In this document: piece after piece, positions 36,501 to 48,870 of the stretch
Layout of the letters: the number at the start of each line of letters is the position of its first letter
Position numbering within the stretch: position 1 is the first letter of the stretch
Assembly (NCBI GenBank): GCA_936440205.1
Contig: OW387139.1
Location: 27,120,378-27,184,377, forward strand
Direction: 5' to 3'
Source: Lepidonotus clava
Lineage: Eukaryota; Annelida; Polychaeta; Phyllodocida; Polynoidae
Length of the DNA stretch: 64,000 bases
Made by a program: the position numbers and the translations under genes
The notes under the pieces: generated by a model
What the model was told of the DNA's origin: nothing
Databases searched by the model: none
The model's input: the letters and a program-made list of their open reading frames with translations, nothing else

Positions 36501-39290
36501 ATAAAGGAACCTGTGGATTACTCGGATAATGCACAAGACTAATCATCTCTGGAAATTGGGATCGTGGGTGTAGCGTTGCAGCTTGAAGTGATGGTAACCA
36601 ATGCTAGTATCGTACACTTGGTGATCTCTTGCATACATCTGTAATAGTGTTCTAACTTTCTCAAAAGCTATTACTTCTTTGAGTTACGACTACCTGGTTC
36701 TACCTGTTCCTTTGAGTACAATTTGTCTCTACAGAAAAGCAAATCAAGTTTGGCCCCTCGAGAGGAGAACTCGTCGGACCTTCCAATCCCTTTATTTGAA
36801 TTCCAAGATAGATTACTGAATTCTAAGATTAATCAGAATTGCCACACCTGTTTGCATGGTCAACCTATAAACAATGCACCTACGACGCCATTCCTCAAAC
36901 TGTAGGCCTAATGACCACACTAAACGTCCAGCTCCCAAGTGTAGGACAGCAAAGAAGGCCTAAGGCACACCGAAAGGGACTTATTTATTCGAACAATTTC
37001 AAGTGCTATTGCTTTAGACCAACATTGAAGGGTGTTACTGACAAAATAGGATGTACGGTCGTCATTAGACGAGAAGACGAATTGGTATAATAGTAGATCA
37101 CATCTTTTAGCTGATCCTTGTTAGGTTATGGTTTTAATGTTCAGCCAGGTTCACAATAAGGTTGATCTGTGACAGCCACCTTACTCCCTAAGTTAACCAA
37201 AACACACCAAAGGACACAGATGCGTGTCTGTATAGGATATACAGAAAGGTTTAAGATTCCTTTTTTGAGTTAACAATAGCTGAGGGAAGCTCGTGGAATA
37301 CTTGTCTCTCGGTATTATCAATGACAGATGGGAGAGTAGTACCCTGGGATAATATGGGAGACAAGCCGGAGAGGCTTAGCACGACAACTGGTCTAGTACT
37401 CCAACTTCCTGAGTCAGAATTTAACTTCTGTGAGATCCCAGACAGATTGACTGATCCAGGCGGTCTCTGTAATTAATTAGCAATCATGAACCTTCTATAA
37501 TCTGCACTTCATTACTACAATTCACGCACAGACTCTCTGCGAAAACAACAATGGCCAAGCCTGATAATACCGACCTTTCCTCGCAGTACCACCGAATTGC
37601 AGGTTCCCTAGAAGTAGGGTGTTTGGACGTTAGGCTCCCTCAATGATTGAGGTCTGGCTGGTGTTGGATTAACTAGATCGGAGAGATAATGTGACGCGGT
37701 GTGTTACTGAGAATTACCTTGGTTTATATAAGACCCTGCCGCCACCTTCACAATCTGGATTGATGCTGCATCCCCCGACGGTACCCCCTGTGAGCCCTAG
37801 ATACCGAGATGGATCAGCAAAATAAACACGATCCATGTATACAATGTCCAACTCCAGGATTTTCTAAATTTAACTAACCTTTAAGCCCCTTGCTCAATGA
37901 GGACTGGCAGTTCTCTTGTAAGGTGAGATTAAAATTCATTGTCATCATTGAAATATCAAGAGCAATGCAGGAGTACTCTTAGAAAATCTTTTTCTCCAGA
38001 AAGAACATAGCAGAGTCATCCTTCAGGTATCACCACGGTAAAATATAAATAGCAGGGGTCACTTCACTAAATAATATTCACACCAATAATACTACAATCA
38101 TTATTTGGCTTGTCTATCAATGTTGATTTAACCTCAAAAACCTCAAAAACCTCAATGAAATGAATGCAATATCCTATTCACCATAGGCAATAATCAGCTG
38201 TCAGCTCGACTCAAACTGTCACACAGTCTTGTAGTTTGTAAGTCGATATGACCTGTTGTCATGTTAACATCCTTATAACAAATCGAGAATATGAATAATT
38301 GTTATTACGCAGGAAGCAGGTGGTTCCACATTTCGTGACAAACGTACGTGCATAGCAGGACATCAGTATTTCAGTGGATCAGTTTTCATCAATTCCGCTA
38401 TTGCACCGTAATATCTTTTGTCCAATATTATAAGAAGAGGTATTTTGGTGTCATGATTTAATTAAAGTACAATGTAGTGTTTATAGAACTTCCGCCAGCC
38501 TATGTGAACAAACAATTGTCTGACAATCAGCACAATGAAGCAGGTGATGGCACGAAACATAATAATATGTAAATATATACCCTATCAAAGTAACAAGTAC
38601 ATAGACTTACCACATCAATCCCCTGTGATAGCACCACTATCAAAGTTTTTTACAACTTCATCTACCACAGCAGATGCTTTGCGAATATCATCCATTCGAT
38701 TAGGTATCTCTAATTTTCAATCATACATTTTATAATCTTACAAACCAATTCACAATCTTATCAGCCAATTCAGACATTCCCAACCACCACAAGGTAAAAA
38801 TAAACCTTGTATGAAGTGTAATCTGCTAAACCTAAAGATATTGTGAATAAATTGCGCTACCCGTGACCCAGGTTTCTTATCTTAATCATTTTCATTTTTG
38901 ATTAGGCCTAATTAAAAAATGAAAATAGTAAGGCTGTTGAATATCTTGTTACCAAGGTACTTACTAGGGCTTGTCAGGATTCAGACCGAACCATAAAATG
39001 TACAGATACAGTTAAGTATGGCCACATAATGCATTCACTCACACCTCCCTCCTCAGCTTTACGGGTTCAAACTGCGTTGCCATCTATAATGTTATTTTTT
39101 CAATCTGGGAACAAACATATCCTAAAAAAGGAAAATTTTGTAATGATTTCAGTAACATTTAATTGTTTCTCCTTAAGCTTCCTATCGTAGTGTGGATTTA
39201 CAATGGACAAGAGCCTGTCTCTATATACCCTATCAAGTGCTCTCAAACCGACAAGGTCAAATACTGCTAACGCTGAGACGGTAGTGTAAT
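36500..39290. other. mostly AT-rich non-coding stretch
   Basis: A moderate-GC section at about 37330-37830 contains a TATATAAG box near 37724-37731, without other support. A 10-bp unit (CCTCAAAAAC) is repeated about 2.4 times at 38131-38154. A 39-bp near-palindrome lies at 38888-38926. TAGGCCTA occurs at 36903-36910 and 38903-38910. Plus-strand frames at 36723-37090 are featureless. Confidence 0.45.
38888..38926. repeat. 39-bp near-perfect palindrome centred on TAGGCCTA
   Basis: The inner 12 bases ATTAGGCCTAAT are perfectly palindromic and the outer halves (ATTTTCATTTTT / AAAAATGAAAAT) pair after a one-base offset. It may be a minimal foldback element, and it shows one way the abundant TAGGCCTA octamer can be embedded in larger symmetry. 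Confidence 0.7.
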
Positions 39291-40020
39291 TTAAATGTTA
39301 TCAGGCACTAACATCGAGCTCCATTTCCCCGCGCAACATAAAGGCCAGTGGAGCGGAACTCAATATCATGCATGGTAGACCCGCCGGCTGTTTTTAATGG
39401 AGTAATTACGGTTGGATAGCGCGACACAACTAAAGCCATTTCCTGCAGTTTGATAGAATATATCAAAACATATTCGCTTGTACATTGGGCACGAGTCAAA
39501 ACCCAGAAGGGATTTAGGAAGAAAAACAACAACGGCTAAATTTTGATCTATTTCACGACTCTTTCCTTTATAAGAACTGTGGTTCTTGAGACCATAGAGG
39601 CGCAAACAAAAGGTTATGTGAAGTCAGATTAATGGCATTCCGGCTGTAAAGACCATGTGGGACCTTCCTGATAACAATTCTCCATACAGTCACCTAACCA
39701 ATCACCGTGTGAGGACAAGGTTTAAGAACCAACCAGCCGGAAGCCAATCCTCGCAGATATTCAACGTAATGATTTCCAATCCAAGTTATATTCCAATTTC
39801 ATTTCTAAAAAACACAAGCCGAGCCTGATCATATTAGATGGAGGTTGGTCTGGACTAATCCAGGTGGTAATCATCCCACATTCACAGTCATCTCCGTGTC
39901 GGTACGATCCAATAAAAGTTTAACTTTTTTGAATACACCTCGTCGATATTACTTGAGGCTCTGACCCAGAACGGGAGTACCCGGTCGGCCGTCGGTGAAT
40001 GGGGGCCTCCAGAAATACTC
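39290..40020. other. mixed composition, no gene
   Basis: Two overlapping minus-strand frames (39308-39605) have no domain. A short GC-rich piece lies at about 39955-40015. No repeat seen. Confidence 0.4.
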
Positions 40021-40780
40021 ATTTGTTGAGCTCATGTGAGGAGTTTGAAAAGGTTTATTTTTGGCAAGTATTATTTGTGAGTTTTATTCCGGTGATTGCC
40101 CAGTCACTGTAAACGTAATAACCCGTGTTTATTTACATAATAGTTTTCTCCCTGTGAGGCAGAGCATTTGGATGGTTTTAGTTTGGTCCGCATGAGGCTT
40201 AACTGGGTTAACTGTAGTATGTGATTCCTCCCCCGAAAAAAAAAAGAAACGGAATACTCAGTTATTAGCCTACAGGCCTAATGAATTATTTTTGCAATGG
40301 CTGGGGTGCAGTGGTGCGTATAATGCAATTTCGAATGAAATGCGTACTGCTGGAGACAAGACCAGGTAAATATATCGGATCTTAAAACAACCTCCAAATG
40401 TTCCCAAACAGACATTGCTGCTTTTTCAAATAAAGTGATTATTTGCTAAAACTTCAGGGCGGTGAAGTGTAGCATTCATTTCATCCCGTTTTGGATACAG
40501 ATATTTGCATCCTAAAGATACAATATCAAACACTTTAAACAAAATGCTTGTAATTATATAAAACGCAACGAAGCGGGAGAAATGTTGACTTTGTGGTCCT
40601 ATTTCGCCAACAATAGTTCACTGGTATAGACATTCAGAGAACACAATGTACATTGGACAAATCATTGCACATAACCTACGGTCAAACATTGCCTCCCTGA
40701 ATCGCAAAGTAGAAAGCTGTGGTAACTGGTACTATAGTATGTATGGGTGCGGCAAACCATCATTGACCTCCACGCCCAAT
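40020..40780. other. AT-rich spacer
   Basis: Nothing recognisable. Confidence 0.5.
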
Positions 40781-41190
40781 GAAACGTGCTTGTGCAAATC
40801 CTGAGTTGAACCAAAACCGTCTTGAGCCGCCCTGGAGGACGTTAACGGCCCCGATAAGACGGAGGTGAATCCCGTCTACGGGCCGGGGCCGGCTCGTCTT
40901 ACGGCCGGGACGAGGGGCAGCCTAGTCCTGCTGGTTGGGTGGGGCTGGCCGAGGGACCGAGTGCCCTGAGATGGATCATGAACGATGCCTTCTCCACGTC
41001 CCGACTAACACACCTCCCGATAAACCAGCGCCAGCCCCGACATCCGGCCTGACTACTTACAGCCTATGCGCGCAATTCCAGTTCCGTTTCCGGTGCGAAC
41101 GTCGATGGGACGGAATTTGATGAGCGGAACCGAAGGGCCCCCGTCCCCGCACCTGCCTAGGTCTGCGACGGCGACGGACGGCTTTCGTTC
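40780..41190. other. GC-rich island
   Basis: Strongly GC-rich at 40830-41180, with no repeats and no convincing exon. Candidate regulatory element. Confidence 0.3.
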
Positions 41191-42230
41191 AACTAGTGTG
41201 TAATTTACCACTGGTAAAGCTGCAGGGCTAAGCTGTTGAGGAAATCTGAATGGTCTGTTCTATCCCATTATACTTTTACAGCCGGTGTCGCCATTATACT
41301 CAAGTCTTTCCTTAGTCTCTGAAGAAGGCATTATTACATTCGTCACGACCTGCAATAGTTCACTATCCCACCCCGCTCCACCATTAAAAACTAAGGGATA
41401 CATAAAACATTAAAATGGGCCTGCCTCCGTTTTGGAAGAGGATACCATAAGAGGACCTTTCAGCAAGCCCTTGGGAGATATGCTAAGTATCGATCATTTA
41501 GGAACCTCTTCAGGAGAAGAAGGTAAAGTCGTATGTACTGACTGCACAGGGCTTCACCAAGACACTTAACGATGCTGTGGACCGTAAACGTGTAGAGGAT
41601 CGAAGAGATAATGACCTTTGTATGTCCCAGTCGTTAGACGGTATACATGATCAGTCTTAGACAGATTACTCTCTCCACTGAGGCCAGACAATGGCGACAA
41701 ATTGCCGCCAGTTGACTACCTCCACACAATAGTCGGTAACGAAATCTGACATATGGCTCCGTAATCACACATTGTATCATGGTTGATTGAATGAGTAATG
41801 AGGGACATTGACAGTGCATTCGGTGATGTGGGGTTGAACTCAACAAATACAGAGAAGTTGCAATTTTTAAGTGCATGCAGAGATCGAATCTCTTGTTTAG
41901 TCTATAAGTAAGAATTGGGGTGAAGCCGACTATAGAAGTTAAAAACCAGGACATTATTGAACATTATTGATTGGTACGGTTTTTACAGATTTTTTACGGT
42001 TTAAGATCTCGTTTATGCAAATATATATACGACAAAGGTAATGCATTATAACAGCTTGAAATGTTACAGTAGACCTCTGCCGTGTTGGAGCTGCGAGACA
42101 GTAAAAAGCACACTTACCTGTTACTATATTGCAGACATGACGATGATAACCCAGGTTGTTGCTATGTCTGTGTCTTTTGAAGATGCGTATATCTGAATGT
42201 TTTCAATATGATATAATCGTTATGATAATA
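41190..42230. other. mixed non-coding DNA
   Basis: A 106-codon minus-strand frame (41634-41954) has no recognisable domain. No transposon or RNA gene seen. Confidence 0.4.
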
Positions 42231-43560
42231 AAGGACACGAATTAGTATACATGGCTGTGCACTGCACTTATCCAGACCCAATTCCTAGACTCGGATGCAC
42301 ACTTTTCAATGCGCTGGATGTACCAGGGCCAAGACGTTGACCCGGCTATATATGGGTTGAATCCATCGGGGCAGGCGGCAGGAAGACTGTAAATTACATT
42401 TCCTTTTGAAACAGGTGTCCTTGCCCGATAAGTAGAAACCACTCACCCAGCTCCCGAGTGCCACCTACGCACAGTTGGCCACGTAGGCCACTGGCTGCAC
42501 CGCCTTGAATGAGAATATATCCAGGTGTAATTACATTATACAGAACTTTCCGCGGGCTTCGGACATTTTAGGGTGAAAGTCTCAGCAGTATTGGCAACGG
42601 AGAGGAGAGTGCTAAATGTAGAAGGCCCACCAATCCCTCCCGACCTGCACAACAACCCATGACAATATACTTCTTGCCCTGGCCCAAATTAGCCCTGATT
42701 GTACCTTGATTTCCGAATGATACAATCGGGGTTAGTTGGATGTTCGATCGCGCAGTACTCAAATGAGAATAGCAGCCAAAGAGTGTTATTTTGAAAGGCT
42801 ATAAAGCTCTTAACAAAGCTGCACTTGTTAGCATGCCATCGGGGATACGGCATCTGGAAGCCAAGGGCCCACCAACCTTGAAGATGGTAGAGAGGCGCCT
42901 TGTCGGCCGGTAAAATAACAAACAACATTAACGAGAAGCACATGCAACCATGATCTATACTCATTCTGCCAAGGTGTACGCCCCTCCAGCCAGCCCACTC
43001 TTTAGATTCCAGCTTTCTGTCTTTCGCCCAGAGTGCCACTTATTCTCACAATACGTGTAGAATATTAAGTTCAAAACACCATTAATATATCACCAAACCG
43101 TTGTGATCTGGCCGATTACAACAATCTCAATGCCCCAAGTCATGCGAAGTCTGATTCTCATTGCTTCCTTTAATTAGTTTATTTTCTGTTTCTTTCCAAG
43201 TCTTTCTCCCTCAACCCGCGTCATTTCGAATCATAAGAAATTGATGGCATGTGAGTGGATAGCATGACTTTACGTCGTAACACTGGACTAACGCCTTAAC
43301 AGAAACCGGCAGCTGCTTAACGGCACCCACCAAATAGATGTAGCGGGACATCTTGGGTCGTGGAGGGAATAATGCCCGGCGTGTTCAAGGTGCCCCTGGG
43401 AGGCCCCACATCTGCAACAGGAGACAGGCAGGTTTTGTTTCTCTCCAGTGGCTGATGGGATGATCTGGGTATCTCTCAGCCCCACACCATTCTATGGAGG
43501 CATGCACCAGGGACAGAAAGTGCCCCCTGTCGGTTACAGCCGCCGCTGGGAATGACAGTT
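42230..43560. other. moderate-GC islands
   Basis: Moderate GC at 42240-42500, 42590-43040 and 43280-43560. A 116-codon minus-strand frame (42689-43039) is featureless. GTGCCCCCTGTCGG near 43520 is a partial CTCF-type match with two deviations. Candidate regulatory elements. Confidence 0.3.
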
Positions 43561-44850
43561 ACCACGCAGGGTCCTTACACGTTAAGGATATAAACTCACA
43601 TTTTCACTCACAATATATTACATTGATGGATACCACCGTGAAATAAGCGATACCATTATAGATCACCTCACCAGAGCAAACCTATAGTTATATGTCCACT
43701 GGATCTCTAGCGAAACCTGGCCAGATACCATTTATAGCTTTCCGTCAATTCACGCTTATACAAAATCCAGTGTCAGCAATTTTATCCAGAGTAATTCTAT
43801 TGCGCAGTTGAGATATGTCATTATATCACTCAGCCATCAATATCAGTGTCATGCAGTATTTACATACTACAGCTCTTTTGATAAGTTGCCGTATGAACTG
43901 CGCCATACACACATGTCGTGTTGTATTATCGGCTTTAACGCTTATATCTTGCACTACCTGTTGTCACGGTTGATGTTTTACGAGCATTGGCTACCAATCT
44001 GCCTGATTATTACCACAGAGAAAAGATAAACTAAGCTATAGACAGAAAATAACCAATATGCTTGCCCACTGCATGCACCAGTTGATTGTAGTCCCGGTCC
44101 TGTTTCCGACCTGAGACACTGATGCCAATTACTATTAATACGGTCTGAAAGAAGACCTCTTTTTTGTACTGGGTGAAACCTCTTTCAATAAAACATAAAC
44201 TTGTCAGGCCTCCCTGCCCAGATTATGGACGTCGTTTACGCCAACATACAAATAAGGACAGGCTGATGTCACAAATAAAGGTGTTATTCCCCTCACATGC
44301 TAGAGCTTCATAGTGCACAAAGGGTTAAAGTCAAAATTAATTAGAATACAAACCTCACCAAAATAGATACTGGGCGCGCCAGCTAGTCTACAAATTAAAG
44401 TGCTATATATATAGGTATTTCACGTGTTTAACTACAATCGGTAATTAATATTTCTATCTAAAAATTAAAGTATTATGCAGTTGAAGATGTCTGGGAATGT
44501 TAACTTCTCACCACTTCTATAGATCAGCAGAACATGTATATAGCGCTCAGTCTAACCAAACACAATATAATACATTGGTAAAAAATGCTGAGGAACAGCC
44601 AGGAGAATCTAGTGTTGTTCGAATACAATCATACAGTTATTACTCATTTAAAACAATTTTAATATTATTTGCAAATTTATACGCTGTGCCCTCGAACCTC
44701 CCCTTTGTACTTAAAAATAAACGACACTATGAGAGATATATAGATGTACCAGTCGCGAATGTTGTGTAGACCGATCGGGCGGTAATCAATGTGAAACTAA
44801 CAGCGACCAGTAATCGCAGGACTGTGAAAGTGAGCAGCAGTGAAAAGTCA
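43560..44850. other. AT-rich non-coding stretch
   Basis: Frames of 73-90 codons at 43808-44029 and 44497-44769 have no family resemblance. No repeat recognised. Confidence 0.45.
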
Positions 44851-45740
44851 AATAACATTGCCAATAACAGTGTTTGGTTGTCTCACACCGCTGGCGTTGT
44901 TGGGGCACAGCAATAACCATGAGAAATCGACGGCCCGAGTTAACCCACCGAGACTATACAAACTCATCATGTCTAGACAGCAGTCTGAATTTGCATTATC
45001 CAAAAAAATATGGAGGGCATCGATGGAAGTGGGCGGCGGTACGGCGCCATTGGTTATTTGGTAGCCGCCATGTTTCCTTATTTGCCGGCACCACGGCCCT
45101 CCCTCCGGACGGGCGGGATTATTGGTCGATTAGTAGGAATCAAGCGCGCACCTCGACGAGTTTGTTAGTTTCTTGGCAACAACCGCAGTGTGCCGGTCGG
45201 CATTAAGCGGGCTGGTGGAGACCACAACATCCCTCCGACCACCAGCCAGCGCCCGCCGAAGCCACGCCGAAAAGCCGGGTACAAGCAGACAGTGTTCGGG
45301 GTGCCAAAATAAGATAATTTTCAATTTGTTGCCAGAATTAGACCCAGTTGGCCGGCAGGACGGGGGCTGATTGGGTCCTTTAGCAAGGCTTGATAGACAT
45401 GGCCTGAGCTTCATTACTGCGCCGTGAGTGTGGCCACCAGCACACTCTGACGTGGCAACAAGCCGACGCTAACGTTTAATTTGCTGCCACACCTGCCGCG
45501 AGCCCGTGCTTTTCACCTCCTGCCAAGACTTCCGCTAGGAGAGTGACCCCGGAAGGCCTTGGCGGGAAAAAAATGTCGTCTGCTAACGAGGTTGTGTGGG
45601 CAGAGGATAGTAAAGTAGTAATCACTGCCCGCTACATATGGTGTTGACTCCAATGGCATTAGTCATTGACCTGCAGTAGCCCAGACGTCCCGTCTTCGAC
45701 CATCCACTCCACTGAGCTGCCATAGAGACGGCTGGCTGAC
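44850..45740. other. GC-rich island with YY1-like site
   Basis: Strongly GC-rich between 45020 and 45560. GCCGCCATGTT at 45064-45074 is a good YY1 match. Overlapping frames of 65-110 codons lie in both strands without domains. Candidate regulatory or promoter-like element. Confidence 0.35.
45064..45074 (+). promoter_or_regulatory. YY1-like site
   Basis: GCCGCCATGTT matches CCATNTT with the preferred GCCG upstream. It lies within GC-rich DNA, where YY1 often marks transcription starts, but no TATA or initiator is evident. Confidence 0.35.
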
Positions 45741-46031
45741 TATACTATCTGTAACAAATTCTGAATATAGTATTCCAAGAATATGATCGGTGTGTTCAGT
45801 CACATGGATATATATATTGATTCTTGCCCCCCGTTAAAAGGGAACATAGAAAAATAAGGGAACATATGATATTGTTGTGTAAAAAGTAGTATATGTAAAT
45901 GACAATTTTAGACCATCGTTCCTCAGGTTACATTGCCCTTTATGTACATTTAGGTATACCATGTTCTTAGCGCGGCTCTACTTCTAAATCTAGCTTAGAA
46001 GCCCCCATCCCTAACCATACAAGTTCATTCT
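45740..46031. other. AT-rich spacer
   Basis: Nothing recognisable. Confidence 0.5.
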
Positions 46032-46152
46032 CCGATTCTTGGGGCCCTTCTTAATCTCTTTGCCTCTACCAAGCCAAGCCCGTGGCTCAACCTCTCCCTA
46101 CGACACCCTGTAGGTCATCCATTTTGTACCTAACCCCAAAGGTCCCTATAGC
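46032..46152 (-). repeat. dispersed repeat copy 1 (inverted partner of 47867-48001)
   Basis: Read on the minus strand these 121 bases match 47867-48001 with about nine substitutions and two gaps of 8 and 6 bases. Both gaps are bounded by short direct repeats (GGTA and AGG), so they look like deletions in this copy. Similarity stops abruptly at both ends. All frames contain stops, so it is not a gene fragment that I recognise. It could be a SINE fragment or half of a foldback element. Confidence 0.85.
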
Positions 46153-46363
46153 TAGCCCTCTCCTAGTAACCCTTAAATCAGTTCCGGTACCTCCTCCCCA
46201 CCTACCTCCTTACCTGCCCTGCATCCCGCACACATGACCCTCAGAGCCCTCTGTGGCCCTGAGGGCAACCCTTGGGGCCTGATGAAATTCGCCCTGATGG
46301 GTTTACTTCTGTCACTGTCACACAGGGCACTGGGCAACCAAAGATTGGCGACACTCGAGTCGG

Positions 46364-46375
46364 CCAGCAGGCGGC
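46364..46375 (+). promoter_or_regulatory. CTCF-like site
   Basis: CCAGCAGGCGGC matches the CTCF core CCASYAGRKGGC at 11 of 12 positions (C instead of G/T at position 9). Plausible but weaker than the site at 30950. Confidence 0.3.
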
Positions 46376-46477
46376 ACTCTCCGCAATTTGATTACTTCAA
46401 CTGAAGTGCCCCCACCACCGACCCGCCCTCTGTTGGGCGGCGAATGTGACGCTTGGTGGCGCTCGGCCAGCGGGATA

Positions 46478-46501
46478 AGGTCGGGCCAAGGTCAAAGGGC
46501 A
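46478..46501 (+). promoter_or_regulatory. composite DR5 + DR1 nuclear-receptor element
   Basis: Three half-sites in the same orientation: AGGTCG, five bases, AGGTCA, one base, AGGGCA. DR5 is the classic retinoic-acid-receptor/RXR spacing and DR1 suits RXR, HNF4 or COUP-TF. The first and third half-sites each deviate by one base from RGKTCA. It lies in a GC-rich island. Receptor binding is inference. Confidence 0.4.
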
Positions 46502-47299
46502 CGCAGGGCAGTGCGGTAGGTGCTAATCTCCATTGCAAATTGTTTGGAGGAGTACATTGAGTTCTAAGGTGACTAAACTTTGATTCTAGCGCCGCATTGT
46601 TTTTCACAGACTTTCCTGCAGTGACCCATATCAAGTGATTCACACGTCATTACAACTACATTTTTAAATTCAAGTAACGAATCTTTGATAATAAGAATTG
46701 AAAGGTAAGCTGGTTAAATCTATATAGACCGGTCTCAGGCATGTGCTATTCCCCACACAGCAGTAGACGGAAGGACATTCATGTCCGCCAACAATTTCGA
46801 CCAAAACCTAAAGGCATCCCACCTCGACAGAATATTGATTTCCTCTCATAGCCGGCGAATTACATTCTTCTAACAGGGTTTAATTTCTGGCTTTGCGGTA
46901 GGAATCACTGTGCTTTATCTTTTTCCTTTGGTCCCAGAGGCCGCTCCGTCTGCCTCCTCCCGGGGGAGGCGGCCACAGTTGTCTATCTGCTCCGTGAGTC
47001 AAATACAAGAACAGCTCCCCGTGCCTGCCGCGTTGCCTCATCTGCAGGCATTTGTACTCAACTTGTAGTGAATGGGCCTCACACGTGGGGCGGCCGACTC
47101 CACCATATGGTTAGTTGTGAGGGGAGGGCAGTGCGGGGCCGGCACCAGCCCCCACCGGCCGGCCAAGGAGGCCTGATTGGCCGGACATCGCCGGGCTGCC
47201 GGTCCTCGACGGGCCTGCTGAAAGGGCACTGCAGGGATGGAGAACTAAAGGCTCCGGGGATAACCGTTTCTATGGGCATAATTGGTCGGCTGTTAACCT

Positions 47300-47780
47300 T
47301 CCTTCAGAAATACTAAAAAAAAAAAAGTATCCAGTTGTTTAACAATATTTGGCTTATGGTTCGGTCACCCCTTTCAAATTCATTGTTTCTCCATAGCCAT
47401 CCACCCCCACCCCCCAAGGAAAAAAAATCATTTTGTTTCTTAGATTAACCTAGGGGGAAAATGAAAGAAAAGGGTAAGTATTATCAAGAATCCACCCATC
47501 TGCGATTGGCTGCCGGGACTAACATCCTGCTGAGAAAGGTGAGATGTTAAATGTAAAAAGAAAACAAATACATTCAATAGTCTAATGATTAAATCAAGTG
47601 CTACTTGCGTCGGGGGGGAACCAGGAATGAGCAGGGGGGGGGTCTTAGTTGCTTGACCACCAACTGACCCAAGGACAACACCCATGAAAACGGGTTCAGG
47701 CAGGTATTCCAGCAAGACTTATAATTACCTGTTAGACTTTTTTTTATAATTCTATTAACTTCTTCACGTGTCACACATGA
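47300..47780. other. low-complexity-prone spacer
   Basis: Contains poly-A (near 47316), C-runs at 47402-47417 and a run of ten Gs at about 47632-47641. A 91-codon minus-strand frame (47440-47715) is featureless. Confidence 0.45.
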
Positions 47781-47785
47781 TCTTC

Positions 47786-48050
47786 CAGAGGTTAGATAGA
47801 TGATATAAGATTAAATTTACATGGTTCATGAACAATATATATATGTCACAGATTCTTAAATACATGGCTATAGGGACCTTTGGGGTTACCAGGGTAGGTA
47901 CGAAATAGATGACCTACAGGCCTAGGGTGTTGTAGGGAGAGGTTGAGCCATTGGCTCGGTTTGGTAGAGGCAAAGAGATTAAGAAGAGCCCCAAGAATCG
48001 GGGGTGTCAGAGGTTAGATAAATAATATAAGATGAAATTTACACAGTTCA
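47786..48050 (+). repeat. 43-bp direct repeats bracketing a repeat block
   Basis: 47786-47828 and 48008-48050 agree at about 37 of 43 positions (both begin CAGAGGTTAGATA and end GTTCA). They bracket the block at 47867-48001. The partner block at 46032-46152 has no such brackets. This may be a local duplication with a 222-bp period whose second unit has decayed, or the repeat ends of a small element. Confidence 0.75.
47867..48001 (+). repeat. dispersed repeat copy 2
   Basis: 135 bp, about 93% identical at aligned positions to the reverse complement of 46032-46152, 1.7 kb away. This copy is the longer one, with 8 and 6 extra bases. The two copies together could fold a long stem around a GC-rich island. 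No coding frame. Confidence 0.85.
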
Positions 48051-48870
48051 GAGTCATGTTATATAAGTTTTTCGGCCAGTGTACATTCATCATCAGTGAC
48101 AAATCAAGATGAACATTTTTTTAGATTTAACCTTTGTGGTTGCCCGCTGTAAATTGACTGCTAAAATTGTCCGTATTCTTATACCTCTCATCATTGAACT
48201 ACGTAGATAAAGCTCAGATCTAATACTCTACACCCGAATCACAGATATGTAATGACTTGATGGACGAGCCAAGGTAGATCTTCGGACTCCCCTCTTTTCT
48301 CACTTTTTACTTGAGCCCAAAACAAAAAGGTTCACGAAACCTTAAAGCCATGACATGTCTTGAGGGCCCCAAGTCATGTCCACTCTCCTTCTCTGAGTCT
48401 TAATTTACAACAGCCTGGGCATTTACAATAGCATAGTAGTTAAGTGTTACCATAAATGAATTCCATAAGTAACGCCAAATTATTTAGAACATCGAAGTGT
48501 GTATAAGCCTATATATAATTATGACGAGCAGAGCGCGGATATTTCCCTATGCTACTTTTTAATTTGAATGTAATGAATGACGCATTAAAGCTGTCCTCAA
48601 TCCACGCACCAGACGGCCAACAGCTAACAATTAGTCTGTTTTATTCAGCATGCTTGTTTGATTTCAGTGTCTTGCAGGAGTACTTTAAATGCCAGCCATT
48701 TATCAATCCGAATCCTTTCTGAAAGATTTAACTAATCCTACAACCGATTCATCAATAGCATATTCAGGACGGGAACGCCAAGTTCAGCTCCATCTTACAC
48801 GTTCAGCAAATCATATTCCTATGATCTTAGACAATGAAAATTAAATGACTTGGATAAATTAGTTTTTGGT
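48051..48870. other. AT-rich spacer
   Basis: No gene or repeat seen. Confidence 0.5.

Larger units (their letters stand above)
46153..47300. other. GC-rich island cluster between inverted repeats
   Basis: C-rich to GC-rich at 46153-46650 and 46900-47290. It includes a CTCF-like site and a composite nuclear-receptor element. Frames of 63-83 codons are featureless. TTGGCCGGAC at 47177-47186 recurs at 55041 and, inverted, at 8119. Candidate regulatory cluster. Confidence 0.35.

Noticed and set aside
20022-44144. Shared 15-mer TTACTATTAATACGG at about 20022 and 44130
   Set aside because: About two such 15-mer matches are expected by chance in 64 kb on both strands, and the flanks do not align.
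46105-46127. Resemblance to miR-10/miR-100 (ACCCTGTAG...TTTGT)
   Set aside because: It lies in the dispersed repeat block, the partner copy has an extra 6 bases inside the supposed seed, and no opposite arm is present to form a hairpin.
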